Source: Glebionis coronaria (taxonomy: Eukaryota; Streptophyta; Magnoliopsida; Asterales; Asteraceae). Taken from it: 64,000 nt of DNA. Made by a program: the position numbers and the translations under genes. The notes beneath the pieces were generated by a model. The model was not told the origin of the DNA. It made no database searches and saw only the letters and a list, made by a program, of their open reading frames with translations. The first letter of the stretch is position 1. Each line of letters opens with the position of its first letter. Shown piece by piece: positions 53,803 to 64,000 of this stretch. The DNA is taken from NCBI GenBank assembly GCA_025667525.1, contig CM046882.1, positions 500,684,292-500,748,291 on the forward strand, given 5' to 3'.

Positions 53803-56800
53803 TTAACACCCCCAAATTTACACGCAGCGGAATACATCTTTGGGTGCTAAACAATGATACAACAACACATAATTTATAAAGAACGACTCGAAAAGAGACG
53901 TTTTAGATTTATCGTTCCTAAAACATTTGTCAGAGTAGCGTAGTCCCAAGTAATCGTTACCAAAAGATAAGTTAAAACAACATATTGGTTTGTTTTAAAA
54001 ATGGAACGATAAATAATCAAAGAGTTTGAACAACAAAAGCAGTGCACAACTTCATTCCCCCGTGACCTCCAAGCTTCCACTTCTTGATTACCTGAAATAC
54101 ATGTGAGTAAAACAATCAAAAAAAATGCCGAGTGAATCTATAGGTTTATGAAATCAATTTGAACACAAGCAAAGATTATAAGTTTGTGGCATGCTTATAA
54201 GCATCAAATAATAATTTGCATCAACAATTATAATTGTATATAGCATAAATTGCAATAAGCTCATGGAACCGAGCCCTTAGACACTCCCATATCAGTCTAA
54301 TAAGACGAGAGATTTATTAATTGTCGGTTACCTCCAGATTATTGGTACATTGTCGTATACCTGACTTCTCAATACAAAATGTTCAAACAGTGTGGAGGTC
54401 GGGCCTAAGCTTCTATGACAAGTCCACAAAAACTGAACCGGGGCGGCTTCCCCCATAGATCTATTAATTGTACTAGCGGTTAACCCATCATAGGTTAATT
54501 AACGGTCCATAATTGAGGTTTTAACAAAGGCAATCACTTAATGCAATTTAAAGGCAACCACGGGTCCATTCATAGAGGGACAAAGCATACCATAAAAATC
54601 TTGTGTTCTAAGTTATAAAACATGTATTCCCCCTCGCCGGTTTAAAATCATTTAATAACTAGTATAAATCGAGGCTATAGACTTACGTTGATAATGAAAG
54701 GCGGATTATCGGCTACGGGCGTGCTTCGGTCACGGAAACCTATATAAATAATAATCGGTCTTAGACTCTTGTCCAATGACTTTTATCAAAATAACAATAT
54801 ATATATGATGATTTTGTACATATGATGATGATCAAGTGGGTTTATATATCCTTGTTTACTCATTTTAGTGTTTACGTTTTGGTAACTTTTACTAGTTTAC
54901 TAGTTTTACCTACTTACCTATTTTAAGTCCAATAAGCTTAGTATAAGTTCTTTAACTTATTTTAATCTATTTTATACCTATATTATCAGTATCTATACTT
55001 TCCATGTTCAGCCCAAATGGGTTAAGCCCAATAAGTTCTTTTTATAAGATTAACTTTATTTAGTCCAATTATTAGTCCAATATGCTTAGTTAGCTCGTTA
55101 ATGTCCGTATGTCCTATAGTTCGGGTTTTATCGGTTTTTACTTGTATTAGTTACTTATATATCAGTATATGACTTTTATAAACTTTACATTAGACGGGTT
55201 TGATCGTCTAAGTTTTATTTGGCGAAAAACGTTAATTTTACGGTAATAGCCGAAAAAGTCGTAAAAATCAAGTTTATAGTTTTTATTACTTATAAGTATT
55301 ATTCCACTATTATTTATATAATTTATCCATTTAATTAACCTTTAACATATTTATATAAATAAGTTTCATAAGTTAGTGGGTTTTTATTTTACATTTTATA
55401 CAATAAAATTTGAGTGCTTATATAATAATAATAATAAACATTAATTCTCAAAATCTGATTTTTATCTTCATGTTCACCATTTTTATCATATCTAGAGTTC
55501 TATAATGAATTAGAAGCTCATTTTTGGATGACATGTTCTTCATATTATGTGCTACATTTAACTTAGTTATAGCTACTGCTCATTGTAAGTTTATCTTGCC
55601 TTAACAGTCCCTACAAAACTGCTTATTCAGATTAGAACACCCAACTTGTTTTGATCATATCTCACTCATTATATTGATTCCATTGCATGGACAACTCTCA
55701 CATGTGTATAACATCTTGTACTTACTGTAAATGGATCATACCATGCAATTTTATCAGTTCAAGTTTTAGTTATATACTGTTTTTATACAGTCAACTAAAT
55801 AAGCATGATTTTAGCCTTATTTCTCATGGTTATTAACATTTTTAAGCATATTTATCAACACTTGATCCCCACACAACATTTTTATCATCATATATACATC
55901 ATATACATATACAAAAATAAAGAAAATACATTTGTTCTTTACAAAAATAACAAGAGAAAATGGAGAGGATGATCTTCTTTACCAACCAAGTGTATTTCTT
56001 GTTTTTGGAAGACAAGAACTTGATGAACACCACAAGTAACTCCAAGATCATCAAACACCAAGAACAATAGTTGAGAAATCAGCCCTAGGACACAAGCAAA
56101 TCACCTCCAATGTTGTTAATATGGCCACCAAATGATCAAGGCTTCAAGATAACTCCATGATAGAGCTAGTTAACATGTATTTCATGGCTAGAAAAGATCA
56201 AAAGGGGTGTTTGTAGCTTCAATATGGATGGCAAGGGTGAAGTGGTCGAGAGGATTTGAGAGAGTTTTGCATGTAAGTAAATGGTATGTGTGAAAGTTGC
56301 TAGTGGTTTTGAGTTAGTGGGAAAGAACTAAGCTTAAGGTGTAAGCTTTGCTTACACTTGTAAGTGTTTAGCTAACATGATGCCACATATGGTTGTGGTG
56401 TCATGTTGGTGCCATCCAAGCTAGCTAGTGGGGTGGGACAATGTATTTTGTCCCATCTCACTAGTTTACGGGTATTCCTCGATTCTAGTTTTCTCGATTT
56501 GTGTGCCCTCGGGTCGTTTTACGAAAAACGTTTTTATAAATTATGAATCAACGTCACAAAACGAATCCAATAAAAATTGTCTCATCAAAAACGGAGTTCA
56601 AAAACGTAAATACGTAATCCTAAGGTTTCCGGTTTAGTCATAAAGGACGCTAAATTCGTAAATTGTGAGTTCGTCAACCAACACAAAAATAAGTTTCAAA
56701 ATATTATACGAGAAAATATTTCACTACCTGAAAATGTTAGATTGTACTTTTTAAAAGTTTAAACGCACACGAAAAATAATAACATAACGACTCGATACGT

Positions 56801-57043
56801 AATTGAAACGATATCGTCGAAAGTATTAAATATCGAAACTATCGATAATAAAACATAAAATTTTTGGCAGCCGTCGGTATCGCGATCACTAGTAGTCCTC
56901 GTTGCTCGTCAAAATATTAAAATATAATATTTAATATCGGTTTCAACTTAAACCGTTAAACATAATAATATTTAACGTTATAAAATACTTCAAAATAATT
57001 AAAAATATAATTAAATTATGACCTTATTTTTACGGGTTTTACA
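53803..57043 (-). repeat. 3' LTR of a chromovirus (Ty3/Gypsy), about 3.2 kb
   Basis: On the minus strand it starts TGTAAAACCCGTAAAAATAA at 57043, directly after a purine-rich tract (AAGGTGGTGAGGA), and ends near GGGGGTGTTA at about 53806. The segment 56800-56900 (minus: GTGATCGCGATACCGACGG, then CGACGATATCGTTTCAATTACG) closely matches 7760-7850 in the LARD-like LTR, so the two LTRs are related. The outer boundary is uncertain by a few bases and no target duplication was found because the 5' part of the element is outside the window. Confidence 0.75.
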
Positions 57044-57358
57044 TCCTCACCACCTTAAGGGAGCGACGTCCCGGCGCTCAACTCGCCTCATACACAAGTT
57101 GATCACTACCCGGAAGGATGACGGCATTCCTAATAAAGAAGTCTTCACGTTCCCACGTGAATCTCGATCCACGATCTCCATTGGTTCTTTTACAAAACGC
57201 AACTTGTCGTCAAGTTGTATCTCACGAAAAAGGAATAAATAAATCCTTATCCACAAGTCACCCGTCAAGCTCAACACATGAAAATTTTAAGAATCACACG
57301 AAGCTCATTCGATAACAAGAATAGATGACAAGATTTTCGGGTAAGTCCAGTTAAAAAG
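57044..57358 (-). pseudogene. pol: Chromovirus integrase C-terminus and chromodomain remnant
   Basis: Minus-strand reading gives REIQLDDKLRFVKEPMEIVD, the conserved entry of the Del/Tekay chromodomain. The motif FTWEREDFF follows in a different frame almost immediately, so about 20 chromodomain residues are deleted. Upstream, weakly readable FHV and YR-x-S-F words correspond to the integrase end. At least two frameshifts are present. The block ends abruptly at 57358, where the second Copia LTR starts, suggesting that Copia inserted into this element. Confidence 0.7.
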
Positions 57359-57956
57359 AATGTTGCAATTTAAAGGATAGCAACTGGCCGGATAGCCATG
57401 GACACACATCAAAAGAATTAACAAGAAAAACATTTTCGTCATCGGAGGGTGTTCACACGCGGGTCCCTACTCAAAAGATAATACAAAGACACCATCTCAC
57501 TTTCGCCAACGCGCATTAAAGTCTCAATAAACATCGTCGTTGAAAGTCAAAAAGATATTACATAATATATGTTCTACATGATCGGACGTCATCGGATGAT
57601 GCCGTCTCAAGTTCTCACAACTTACGATCATTTGTGTAGAATATTGATAACCTATGAATCTATGAAGTGGGTTGAAGATTTCTAGAGAGAGAAACTAGAG
57701 AGAGAAAGTGAGAGAGAACTATGTGATCTTTTTATTCAAAATGAAAATTAGTGGAATCAACAACCAACCCCTTTCCATGGTGGAAAGGGGTATTTATATC
57801 CTAGGCCCTTATTTGGGCTTGGGCCGACCCATGACAAGCCCATGGGTCAGTTTCTTACTTAACTTAATAAGTAACACTAACTACGAGCTATTACAACATA
57901 AATAATATTGTGGAGTGACCGATACTTCTAAAATACGTCAAAACGTATTTCTAACA
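57359..57956 (-). repeat. 3' LTR of second Copia element
   Basis: Minus strand: TGTTAGAAATACG at 57956, TATA box (GGATATAAATA) at about 57790-57800, a (GA)n-like leader region, and a putative end GCAACA at 57359. Preceded (minus) by the polypurine tract. The 5' partner is beyond the window, so the left end is inferred from the TG/CA termini and from the end of chromovirus homology. Confidence 0.65.
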
Positions 57957-57969
57957 ATCTCCCCCTAAG
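57957..57969 (-). other. Polypurine tract of second Copia element
   Basis: Minus-strand CTTAGGGGGAGAT directly before TGTTAGAAATACG. Confidence 0.75.
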
Positions 57970-60217
57970 GGAGGTCACTCCACGTTACAAAGTTCTAAAC
58001 CTAGCATACTATACTAAGTCTTCGTTCTTTAGCTCGTAGTCTTTTCTTCTTTCTTTTTGTTGTGAATATGTTGGTTTGTTCTTTTAGGCTTTGGCTTGAG
58101 AGCATTGTTCTTTTGACCAATCACGTGCGATCTTTACCTTCTTGTGAATCTAGCCTCCTCGTGACTCCATGTTCCACACACTTATGTCTTTTTGTTGAAT
58201 TCTCGAAAGCTTCAGAGTTTGGTACAGCTGAAGACTTCATCTTGTACTTTCTTGAATTTTTGCTGAACTTTGATGCAGAAAAACATAAGCATGTGGGAAC
58301 GACTTCTACAGGTACACCGCAACACCACCGTCTTTAACTGGTACACAGCAACGCCACCGTCTTCAACAGGTACACAGCAACGCCATCGTCTTTAACAGGT
58401 ACACAGCAACGACACGAATAAAATGGCTTTGACATTTTATTCTAATTCGGTAGCATTTTACCTCCGGTCGGTGAAGACCGTTGGACGATATTAGATATCG
58501 TACCCGTGACGGATAGTTTCAATTAAGTAACTTCCTGACAGGATTTCGCGGGTAAACCCGTTCTCTTTATTCGACCGTCCAAAGCTGACTGCGAACATAA
58601 AGAGTGAATCATTTGGATTAAAAATCCTTATGATTTGAAGCCGTCAATTCATGAAACCTGGAACAAGTGAATTTCAATTAAGATTTTCACCATCGTTGCT
58701 TTCCAGTTATCACGAGCTCAATTCATAAAGAATCTTGCACGTCACCTACCAAGTGCTGTTTGATGTTAACACTAGAAGGATTTCCACTCGTCACTGTGAT
58801 CAATCATGAGTCACTCTGAGTGTTCTGGCAAGATCATATGATAATGCGTAGTGGCCTGGAACGAGTTTAAGTTCAATTAAGAATTAAACCACTGTTTCTT
58901 TCCAGTTTTTCACAAGATTGGTTCTAAAAGAACCGCACGTGTAACCTACCATGAGCTTGTTTGATGTTGGCTCAAGCAGGATTTCCATCTTCATTGTATT
59001 ACTTGCGTATTACTCGGATGTTCTGGCAATATTACAAGAATACTGCGTAGGACTCATAAAAATCTCTTACTTTTCACAGTGTGTGAGAAAGCAAGGAATA
59101 AATGGAAAGTGTCCTAATGAGACTTTTGATGATCTCTTGGCTCTAGACTCGATAGTGCGTTTTGATTTAGTGAGCGATGGCTGGAGAGGAGTGCCACCTT
59201 TTCAATACCAGTCTATTCGGAGTGAATAAACCAATAGATAACGTGTTGATCTCCGTGTGATTAAAGCAAATACCTTTTGAGAGATATTTGAGTTAGCTGG
59301 GAAGGGTTGTGCATTGCATCACTGGGTCCATGATTTCTTTCTTCAATATCAAGAATCATTAACAAAAATGACCTCAATAGCATATGCATTGACCCGGTTT
59401 CTGCCTAAAGTTGTAAGGAGGGCTTCTTTCTTTACACCCTTTATCTTTACAATTATTTTTCATTCTTCAACCCCTTCAGTACTTACCAATACATCATCAC
59501 TAGCACCTTGTTGTGATTGTTCCAGTGCTAGCTTAAGTACTTGGTCGGCATTCAGCTACGTTCACAATCTTTCTCCATCTTTCCTAGGACTTCTAATTCT
59601 ATCTAGGGAATTGTCCTTGGGAAGATTCCATCGGCTCTGATGAATCATTGGACTAAACCTATTCCTACCACCCTTTTGTCACCACATCGTCGTGAATTAA
59701 GCGCGTTTTGGGAAGTTATAGCCACCATGAAAAATCCTTGAAAAATCACTTAAGGTACTTGTGATGTGATATTGAAATCAAAAGTTTTGTACCTTAGGTG
59801 TTTTGATCATCAAAAACGCTCCCCCTTAACACGTGCTTTACACATATTAAGTTGGATTATCGTTAAGTCTTTTTCATCTTTTAGCCAAGTATCACTTAAG
59901 TCTCCTTAATCCCATTTTCTCCCCTTATCCAAAATGTTAACCATTAATATTTGGGATATTGAATGGATTAACCGGTCTTTGGGTAAAAATGAAATCGATG
60001 TTTGGCCATAGAACATGTTAATGCTCCCCCTTAAGTTAATAAGGGATAGTTGTAGTGCTTTAGTATGATATATTTTGAAAGATTTAAAATCTCGTGAGAA
60101 ATTCTTGAAAAATTATCATACCTTAACACTACATCAAGCCGCAAAAGCACAATATTTACAAATTTACATGTTCACAATTAAAAACCAATATAAAGTGGAC
60201 CTGAAATGTACGAACCA
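57970..60217 (-). other. Long non-coding 3' region of second Copia element, with internal repeats
   Basis: About 2.2 kb between the accessory ORF and the LTR. It contains a 29-bp tandem repeat (58311 to about 58415, 3.5 copies, GGTACACAGCAACGCC core) and a roughly 200-base direct duplication (about 58653-58850 and 58857-59050; shared TTTCCAGTT, CACGTnACCTACC and GTTTGATGTT words). CTCCCCCTTAA-type words recur near 59820 and 60030. Frames here have no recognisable protein motifs. Confidence 0.6.
58311..58415 (+). repeat. 29-bp tandem repeat
   Basis: Units begin at 58311, 58340, 58369 and 58398 with GGTACACAGCAACGCCACCG; the last is partial. Confidence 0.85.
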
Positions 60218-63200
60218 TTAAATGGATCGTTGCAGTAACTTGTGGTGCACTCCATATGGTCTACCACCAACGAATCTCTCTAAGCTCCTCATCAATCTGC
60301 GTTCACGGAGCTTTTGATCAATCTTCTTGATCACATACTTCGCCATTTGCCGATAACCCTGATGCCAATCCTCAGTCATCTCTGGTAAAGTCCCACCCGA
60401 ATTAAGATGCTCCAACTTTCCTCTGACGGATAGGAGAGTCCCATCACTGTACTTATAAAGCTCACCCACCCTCATAAACTTCATTAACCCTCGACTGTTC
60501 AAGTAGAAAATGCCGTAATTCGGGACAGAAATGCCGGTATAGGGACATCTATCTACATGTTGAGGTAGAACTTGATTCATTGGACGGTGAGGTTAAGCTT
60601 CCTTTGGTAGCTTTCGACTCCCAATTGAAGATCTTCAACTCGTTTCTTGATAACAACGCTTCGTGTGAACATACGAAGTGCTGTATTCAAGGAAATAATG
60701 TCTTCACGAGCAATATGGGTGAGTTGATCCCGGGTCATCATAAGCAACATATCTTCGATATCCTCAAGGCGAATGATAGAAAAATCTCCTTGCTGGATTT
60801 TGTATTCTCTGTCATCCTCCCTTTTCAGACGAATCTCCGTCACATGATAATAGCCATTCTTGGCTTCAGTTTTCAGCCCTAATATGCTGGAGATGCGGAT
60901 ATCGGATCTAACGTTACTTCCTGAATTGGCTAAGCAGCAACCCCTGTACGCCCTTCGAACTCGTTCGTCCCAGTGTGATGCACCTATGACAGCATACATA
61001 TCATAATTACGATTTACCTTTGGGACCCAGAGTCGGTTTACCTTTTCCTCGATATAGGGTATTGTCCCCCAGTTGGCAGCTTTCAGCAAGGTCAAGGAGG
61101 TTGCGTACTTTGATGAACCCTTCAGAAGATACTCAAGATCATTGGTGACAAAGAAGTCGAGAGCAATTTGATTATCTTGAGAAGGATCAAGTGGAGGTGG
61201 AGCTCTTTCTGATTCATGGAGGCCTGGCCTTTGGACGGTGTTAAGAGCTTTCAGGACCTCGTCAGCATAATACTCGAACTCCATGCGGGTTAACCTGGTT
61301 TTGGCACGAATTCTCTTATCCTTTAGCGCTCTCTTCACCAAAGACGGGGTGACCGAAGTCTTATACTCATGAGCCAGAAATGCACACAAGTCTATCGGAC
61401 TACGGATACGGAGATATAGAACATCTCTGTCAGCGTCGGTGATTGGATCATAATGAGCCGCTGCCATGATCCATGCTTGTGGCGGTGCAGTCTCGTCAAT
61501 CTCCAATGTGTCTGCCCAGTCCCGTGTGCTTGACTCAAGAACAGGAGATTGTGGTTCTTGTTGTAGAGGAGTAGAGACATGAACACGTGCTCGTTCTGAT
61601 TCAGGCATCTCGGCGGTGTCATGAACAGGCGAGTGTTGTGCTGCTTCAGGTTCAGTTACGGACTCTGCAATCACAGGAGCAACAACAGAACTAACAGGGT
61701 TAGTGATAACAGGTATAGACACAGCAATAGATGTACCGGGAATCGATGACGCTGCAGTGGCATTCACATCGTGGCGCCACTTGGATCGTCTTGATTCCGT
61801 TGAGGTGGATTTTTCCTTCTGCACAACATCTTTCTTAGACTTGGTTCCAGACTTAGAATGTTTCTTTGTGCTGGCAGCCTTATCCCCTGTTTCCTGCTGT
61901 TTACCCTCATCATCCTTATCGCTATTCTCGTTGCTTCCCTTAGCACTCTCCTCATTTCCATCACCACCATCATCACCATCATCATCATCATCATCATCAT
62001 CATCCTCATCATCCTCACCACCATCGTCATCATCATCATCATCATCTTCTTCTTCTTCTTCTTCTTCTTCTCCTTCTTCTTCCTCTTCTTTTTCACCAGT
62101 ACCCTCTTCCTGTTCACTATCATCTTTTTCCTCCTCAGGCAGAATGTGGTAAGGTACCACACTTCCAAACATTTTGAACAGCCGATCATCCTCCATAATA
62201 GCATCGTTTAGTGACTTGTAGAGTGCCCGTTGAACTTTAGACTTATCAAAAGATCCAACTTCCCTCATACGAGCTTTAAGGATCTTCTTTAATTCAAAAT
62301 CCGTCAAGTCATATGCATTTTTGTAGGCGGATTGAGAAGGATTGGATGACTTGATCATCAAGTTATCAGCCGCGAGTGTCTTCAACTCATCACGCAGTTT
62401 TGGCATAAGGGATTCAACGGATTCTTTCACTCTCTCCTCAATAGAAGCTTCAAGAGTTTCTTTCTGCTCCTTGTAGTTATCCTTAATAGCTCGAAGTCTC
62501 GTAAGTCGTGCTTCATACCTATCAGCTTCAGCCTTTTTGACCTGAGCAAGTTCTTCTGCATGAGCTTTACGTGTCAACTCCATATCTGCAGCGAACTTAG
62601 CAAGCATCTCTTCTTGAGCTTTCTTAGATGCTTCTTCACTTTGAACTCATCTATGTAGCTCTTGGCGAAGTTCATCCATCTCTCTTTTTTGATTATCCGT
62701 ATGTTTATCCAACATTTCTGCCATTACAAATACAGCCATTGAAGATGATGCAGAGCTACTCTGGGTTGGTTGAAGAGGCTCGGTTGTGACTACGGTACTA
62801 AGGATGGGAGTTATTGGTGGTGGAAGGAATGGTGTTGGTACCGGTCGGGTTGGTAAGGGTTGAGTTACTAAAGGTTGAGTAGGTACCATGATTGTAGGAG
62901 CACCGGACTCCTTTTCAACACTTGCTGAAACAGGGATGGATGTCTCCTTCGAAGTAGAATACCGTTCGGGTGATCCAAACTCATCAACATCATCTGGCTC
63001 CTCGTACTCTTCTTCAATATCTTTCTGTGCACCCGAACCACTACCGCCCGTGTCTCTCCTACTTTTTTCGATAGCCCTCTTCATTAACTTTTTCTCAGTC
63101 TTTCGAGTTTGCTCAGGAGTAAGATCGACATCAATATCTTCTTCATCGCGAATAACAAACTTGTCAGCCGTGCTCTTACCCTTCTTGGCTACGGTCTTTG

Positions 63201-64000
63201 GCTTTTTGGCTTTGGGTTCAGGTAAAGCTGTTTGCTTGCGTTTACCTTTGCTCTTAACCGTGGTAGATGAGTCTTCACCTGCTTGAATGCTTGCTCGTTG
63301 ATTCTCAGTTTCTTGTAGCAAGTTCTTGTAATCAGCAGATGCGATAATCTCATCTGTCAGGAGATGACTGGGAATGGGACCAGGGATAATAATATTGGAA
63401 TGAGTTTCTTGCCTTAAGTCCACCAAATCATCAGCATCCATTGTGTGATGACGGCTACCTGCACGCTTATCAATAGATGCATCGTTTTCCATAAAGTAAT
63501 GTATGATCAGCTTAATGAACCTAGGGTACTGGTAACTTTTAACCTTACCCTTCGTGTTTGTGAAGAGTTGAAAAGTAAACTCTTCCCACAGCAATGATGC
63601 ATAATCAATACCCATACCTCTGAACATACCATAAAACATCTTGATGATTGGCGGACGAACAACATCAAACCCAGTTGTTTTGGGTGTGAGACATCGGCTG
63701 AGAATACCAAAAATTGCTCTCCAAGGTTGACCCACTTTGGTTGTGGTAAACTCGGACATTATTCGTATGTCTGCACATCCAATGTTAGTGAACATCTCCA
63801 TGAGCTGGTTCTTGGTGGGGTTCGCTGAGTATGATAATCCTTTGGGTGCCTCCCGAAAACCAAAGATCTTGCGAAAGTCTGACACTGTGAGAGTTTGTTG
63901 CTTGTTGTCCAAGAGGAATGTGATCTTATTGGACGTCTTCTCCTTGGTTGCCCAAAATGCGTACATGTAATCGAAGGGTACCGAAGCACTTTTCCTTAGC
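60218..64000 (-). pseudogene. Very long accessory ORF of second Copia element (partial, one stop, one frameshift)
   Basis: Open in one frame from the window edge to a TGA at 62647, continuing in the same frame to 60577, then in another frame from 60580 to 60218: about 1250 codons. The N-terminal fold (ITFLLDNKQQTLTVSDFRKI, WRAIFGILSRCLTPK, YGMFRGMGIDYASLLW) is followed by a basic nuclear-signal-like stretch (AKKPKTVAKKGK) and Ser/Pro linkers. Then come a coiled coil (about 62300-62600), an Asp/Glu tract of about 45 residues (61960-62100, from GAT/GAA repeats) and a C-terminal domain with ALRMFTRSVVIKKRVEDLQL and LMRSLERFVGGR. This C-terminal domain is found with Copia elements in Asteraceae genomes; its function is unknown. 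The TGA could be CGA-to-TGA. It lies downstream of where pol should be, outside the window. Confidence 0.75.
61975..62096. repeat. ATC/TTC trinucleotide microsatellite
   Basis: Runs of CATCATCATC and TTCTTCTTC encode the acidic tract of the minus-strand ORF. Long frames on the plus strand and in other minus frames here are shadows. Confidence 0.9.

Noticed and set aside
61703..62211. Long frames rich in Ser, Ile or Met opposite the acidic tract
   Set aside because: Shadows of the ATC/TTC microsatellite in the real minus-strand frame.

Overview
Plant nuclear DNA, almost entirely nested transposable elements. The two long accessory ORFs carried by the retroelements (an antisense ORF in a Ty3/Gypsy-Tat element and a post-pol ORF in a Ty1/Copia element) and the Copia gag resemble proteins I know mainly from Asteraceae genomes (Tanacetum/Artemisia type). 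That taxonomic reading is inference. No bacterial features, tRNA/rRNA genes or CRISPR were seen.

Layout. (1) 1-23868: a cluster of decayed DUF674 genes. One copy (minus strand) is split at 1429/21354 by a 19.9-kb Tat-lineage Gypsy element (1430-21353, perfect 5-bp TSD). It has gag-pol on plus and an intron-containing accessory gene on minus next to the 3' LTR. Its 3' tandem-repeat block is itself interrupted by a 10.2-kb LTR element without coding capacity (7478-17661, perfect 5-bp TSD). Two further DUF674 5' ends lie at 21.7 and 22.6 kb. (2) 23869-45243: a 21.4-kb Mutator-like element (MULE) with degenerate terminal inverted repeats and a perfect 10-bp TSD. It has two convergent multi-exon genes: a Ulp1-like protease gene (plus) and a FAR1/MURA-type transposase gene (minus). 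Introns of both genes, and the space between them, hold arrays of a 21-bp, palindrome-based repeat. A 9.2-kb Ty1/Copia element (28219-37405, minus, perfect 5-bp TSD) sits inside one of these arrays. (3) 45.3-50.3 kb: an AT-rich spacer, then an unusual gene at 47356-48966 with three copies of a Copia-protease-like domain that lack the catalytic Asp-Ser-Gly and one CCHC knuckle, then two Mutator-type MITEs. (4) 50.3-53.8 kb: unassigned sequence, possibly an old LTR. (5) 53.8-57.36 kb: the 3' end (3' LTR plus integrase/chromodomain tail) of a minus-strand chromovirus whose LTR resembles that of the non-coding element in region 1. (6) 57.36-64.0 kb: the 3' portion of a second minus-strand Copia element inserted in the chromovirus, with a very long accessory ORF running off the window.

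Most coding regions carry a few premature stops or frameshifts, many explainable as C-to-T/G-to-A changes, as expected of methylated, silenced DNA. The nesting gives a relative order: the Tat element (LTRs about 6% different by eye) predates the non-coding element inside it (about 2-3%), and the MULE predates its Copia guest (LTRs about 2% different). The strongest candidates for something undescribed are the 21-bp intronic palindrome arrays of the MULE and the triplicated dead-protease gene.
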